The notes below the pieces were generated by a model. That model saw only the letters and a program-made list of their open reading frames with translations, was not told the DNA's origin and searched no databases. Shown here one piece after another: positions 61,850-64,000 of a stretch of 64,000 nucleotides of DNA. A program made the translations under genes and the position numbers. The stretch is from positions 186,001 through 250,000 of the forward strand of contig NZ_QQGD01000002.1 of assembly GCF_003490935.1 (NCBI RefSeq), read 5' to 3'. Within the stretch, counting starts at the first letter, position 1. The number at the start of each line of letters is the position of its first letter. Origin of the DNA: Haemophilus haemolyticus_M (GTDB lineage Bacteria; Pseudomonadota; Gammaproteobacteria; Enterobacterales; Pasteurellaceae).

Positions 61850-61929
61850 TTATTATTAATATAGAATATTGCTTTATGCATAAATATGCACAATAATAGA
61901 ATAATTAATTAAAGTAAAAAGGAAAGATT

Positions 61930-63303
61930 ATGGCACTTTGGGGTGGGCGTTTTACGCAGGCAGCGGATAAACGTTTTAAAGATTTTAATGACTCGCTACG
62001 TTTTGATTATCGTTTGGCAGAACAGGATATTCAAGGCTCGATTGGTTGGTCCAAAGCCTTGGTGAAAGTCAATGTATTAACTATCGAAGAACAGCATCAA
62101 CTTGAACAAGCACTAAATGAATTACTTATTGAAGTGCGGTCAAATCCGCAAGCAATTTTACAAGATGATGCTGAAGATATTCATAGCTGGGTTGAAAGTA
62201 AGCTAATCGATAAAGTAGGCAACCTTGGTAAAAAATTACATACTGGTCGTAGCCGTAACGATCAAGTGGCAGTAGATATAAAACTATGGTGCAAACAACG
62301 TGTGGTTGAATTACAAGAATCAGTACGTAATTTGCAACGCCACTTAGTTCAAACCGCAGAAAACACACAACAAGCAGTAATGCCTGGCTATACCCATTTA
62401 CAACGAGCTCAACCAATAACGTTTGCTCATTGGTGTATGGCATATGTGGAAATGTTCGACCGCGACTATTCACGTTTAACAGATGCGTATAATCGTATGA
62501 ATACCTGTCCACTTGGTAGTGGTGCGCTGGCTGGTACGGCTTATGCTGTAGATCGTGATTCACTTGCGCACGATCTTGGTTTTGCTTTCGCAACTAGAAA
62601 TAGCTTAGATAGCGTCTCTGACCGCGATCATATCGTAGAATTGCTTTCCATCGCTTCCCTCAGTATGGCGCATCTTTCTCGCTTTGCTGAAGATATGATT
62701 ATCTTTAACAGCGGAGAGGCAAATTTCGTAGAGCTATCCGACCGCGTGACTTCTGGCTCATCATTAATGCCACAAAAGAAAAATCCTGATGCGTGTGAGT
62801 TAATTCGAGGCAAAGCAGGCAGAGTGATTGGCTCATTAACAGGCATGCTAGTCACCTTAAAAGGCTTGCCACTTGCGTATAATAAAGATATGCAAGAAGA
62901 CAAAGAGGGTATTTTTGATGCCTTAGATACCTGGCAAAACTGTGTGGACATGGCAACGTTCGTATTAGATGAATTGAAAGTAAATGTTGAACGTACTCGT
63001 GAAGCCGCGTTAAAAGGTTATTCAAACGCAACTGAATTAGCGGATTATTTAGTCTCTAAGGGCGTACCTTTCCGAGATTCCCATCATATCGTGGGTGAAA
63101 CGGTCGTTTATGCAATCGAGAAAGGTAAAGGATTAGAAGATCTTACTATCCCTGAATTCTGCCAATTTAGTGAAGTAGTGGGAGATGATGTTTACGAGAT
63201 TCTTTCCCTCCAATCTTGCTTAGACAAACGTTGTGCAAAAGGCGGTGTATCGCCATTGCGTGTTGCCGAAGCTATTGCAGAAGCCAAAACAAGATTTGCT
63301 TAA
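61930..63303 (+). CDS. argH: Argininosuccinate lyase
   Basis: The 457-residue enzyme splits argininosuccinate into arginine and fumarate. It has MALWGGRFTQAADKRFKDFN, the KLHTGRSRNDQVA block, PGYTHLQRAQPITFAHW, and the lyase signature GSSLMPQKKNPDA. Length matches E. coli ArgH (457). It stands alone, with AAAGGAAAG before the ATG and a dyad terminator behind. Confidence 0.98.
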   Translation: MALWGGRFTQAADKRFKDFNDSLRFDYRLAEQDIQGSIGWSKALVKVNVLTIEEQHQLEQALNELLIEVRSNPQAILQDDAEDIHSWVESKLIDKVGNLGKKLHTGRSRNDQVAVDIKLWCKQRVVELQESVRNLQRHLVQTAENTQQAVMPGYTHLQRAQPITFAHWCMAYVEMFDRDYSRLTDAYNRMNTCPLGSGALAGTAYAVDRDSLAHDLGFAFATRNSLDSVSDRDHIVELLSIASLSMAHLSRFAEDMIIFNSGEANFVELSDRVTSGSSLMPQKKNPDACELIRGKAGRVIGSLTGMLVTLKGLPLAYNKDMQEDKEGIFDALDTWQNCVDMATFVLDELKVNVERTREAALKGYSNATELADYLVSKGVPFRDSHHIVGETVVYAIEKGKGLEDLTIPEFCQFSEVVGDDVYEILSLQSCLDKRCAKGGVSPLRVAEAIAEAKTRFA

Positions 63304-63408
63304 TCATATTTTAACGCGCATATCACAATTGGATTTCACAAGACTCCCTTGCAATCCACTGAATAGCCCCAATTATGACTAGCAACACTTAAATAAGATG
63401 ATAAAAAC

Positions 63409-63439
63409 AAAAAGTGCGGGAAAAACTACCGCACTTTTT
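63409..63439 (+). terminator. argH terminator (uptake-sequence dyad)
   Basis: AAAAAGTGCGG (63409-63419) and CCGCACTTTTT (63429-63439) form a perfect 11-bp stem with a 9-base loop. Confidence 0.85.
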
Positions 63440-63459
63440 CTTTCAATTAGGAATGATCA

Positions 63460-64000
63460 ATGACCAATCAACAAGACTATACTCAAGACAATGACAAGCT
63501 TTACCGTTATCTTTTCCAAAATCGTGCGGTTCGTGGGGAATGGGTTCGTTTAAATAAAACATTTACTGATACATTAAATACCCATCACTATCCTAAAGCA
63601 GTACAGGATTTATTGGGTGAAATGATGGTGGCGACTAATTTGCTTACTGCCACACTAAAATTTGACGGCAATATCACCGTACAAATTCAAGGCGATGGTC
63701 CATTACGCTTAGCATTAGTAAATGGCAATGATCAACAACAAATCCGCGCCCTTGCTCGAGTGGATGGCAACATCACTGAAAATATGAGTCTGCATAATAT
63801 GATTGGTAAAGGGGTATTGGTCATTACTATTGCACCAAAAGAAGGCGAACGCTATCAAGGTGTAATTAGCTTGGATAAACCGACAATCACAGAATGCTTA
63901 GAAGATTATTTTGTACGTTCAGAACAGCTTCAAACTCAATTAATTATTCGTACTGGTGAATATGAAGGAAAACCAGTGGCAGCAGGTATGCTATTACAGA
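63460..64000 (+). CDS. hslO: Redox-regulated chaperone Hsp33, N-terminal part (runs off window)
   Basis: The frame opens at ATG 63460 with MTNQQDYTQDNDKLYRYLFQ, then NRAVRGEWVRLNKTFTDTL, MMVATNLLTATLKFDGNITV and LIIRTGEYEGKPVAAGMLLQ, which is the Hsp33 core. About 180 of roughly 290 residues are visible. The C-terminal zinc-binding cysteines lie outside. Hsp33 holds unfolded proteins under oxidative stress. TTAGGA precedes the ATG. Confidence 0.95.
   Translation, partial: MTNQQDYTQDNDKLYRYLFQNRAVRGEWVRLNKTFTDTLNTHHYPKAVQDLLGEMMVATNLLTATLKFDGNITVQIQGDGPLRLALVNGNDQQQIRALARVDGNITENMSLHNMIGKGVLVITIAPKEGERYQGVISLDKPTITECLEDYFVRSEQLQTQLIIRTGEYEGKPVAAGMLLQ

Noticed and set aside
62126..62593. 155-codon open frame antisense to argH
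   Set aside because: Overlaps a clear argH reading frame; translation is H/Y/Q-rich without motifs or ribosome site.

Overview
The window comes from a Haemophilus chromosome of the H. influenzae / H. haemolyticus group. The evidence is the low G+C content, dozens of copies of the Pasteurellaceae uptake signal core AAGTGCGGT (and its complement ACCGCACTT) inside and between genes, a phase-variable tetranucleotide-repeat glycosyltransferase, and gene blocks such as aspA-urease-groESL and alaS-csrA-galU-argH. An intact Cu,Zn superoxide dismutase gene, metH and a corrinoid-type importer suggest H. haemolyticus or a sodC-bearing H. influenzae lineage. That species call is inference.

Layout. 1-1.3 kb: the 5' part of relA, then a frameshifted tyrosine-integrase remnant downstream of a tRNA-Ile(CAU) gene. 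1.4-8.6 kb (minus strand): a repeat-tract (19 x TTTG) family 25 glycosyltransferase, glyS, an OsmC-like protein, palindromic repeats beside a DUF559 nuclease-like gene, a periplasmic histidine acid phosphatase, a small membrane protein, a glutaredoxin-like protein and glyQ. 8.7-13.3 kb: a TonB-dependent receptor and a binding protein/permease/ATPase operon of BtuB/BtuFCD type. 13.3-19.2 kb: a lipoprotein, a stand-alone SIR2-domain protein (defence candidate) and cobalamin-dependent metH. 19.4-21.8 kb: a periplasmic transglutaminase-like protein with MerT/MerP-like metal proteins, and sodC. 21.9-32.2 kb: folB, plsY, narQ, murB, a small unknown, rpoH, dusC, djlA, pyrE, rph and a SulP transporter. 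32.3-34.5 kb: tRNA-Ser(GGA) followed by an accessory patch (RelB-type antitoxin, broken RelE-type toxin, XRE regulator, two unknown membrane proteins). 34.7-45.6 kb: an MFS transporter with a palindromic operator, the LPS inner-core heptose genes (waaC, an EamA transporter, waaF, hldD), a TlpA-like thioredoxin, deoC, comM with a CRP-S-type competence site, engB, a DUF535 gene and tal. 45.7-53.2 kb: aspA, then the urease operon ureABC-(GST)-EFG-D. 53.3-64 kb: groES-groEL behind a sigma-32-like promoter, a ygfB-like gene, pepP, uspA, alaS, csrA, galU, argH and the start of hslO.

Most genes are housekeeping genes. Accessory or unusual DNA is concentrated at 0.6-1.2 kb, 1.4-2.2 kb, 4.85-5.6 kb, 13.9-15.5 kb and 32.4-34.5 kb. 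Themes joining the genes are corrinoid uptake feeding MetH, envelope redox and metal handling, heptose/LPS synthesis, and heat shock (rpoH with groESL, djlA and hslO). Many intergenic terminators are inverted pairs of the uptake sequence. The strongest candidates for something undescribed are the single-gene SIR2 protein, the DUF559 gene with its palindromic repeat family, and the two-gene membrane cassette at 33.6-34.5 kb. I saw no CRISPR array, rRNA or complete IS element.
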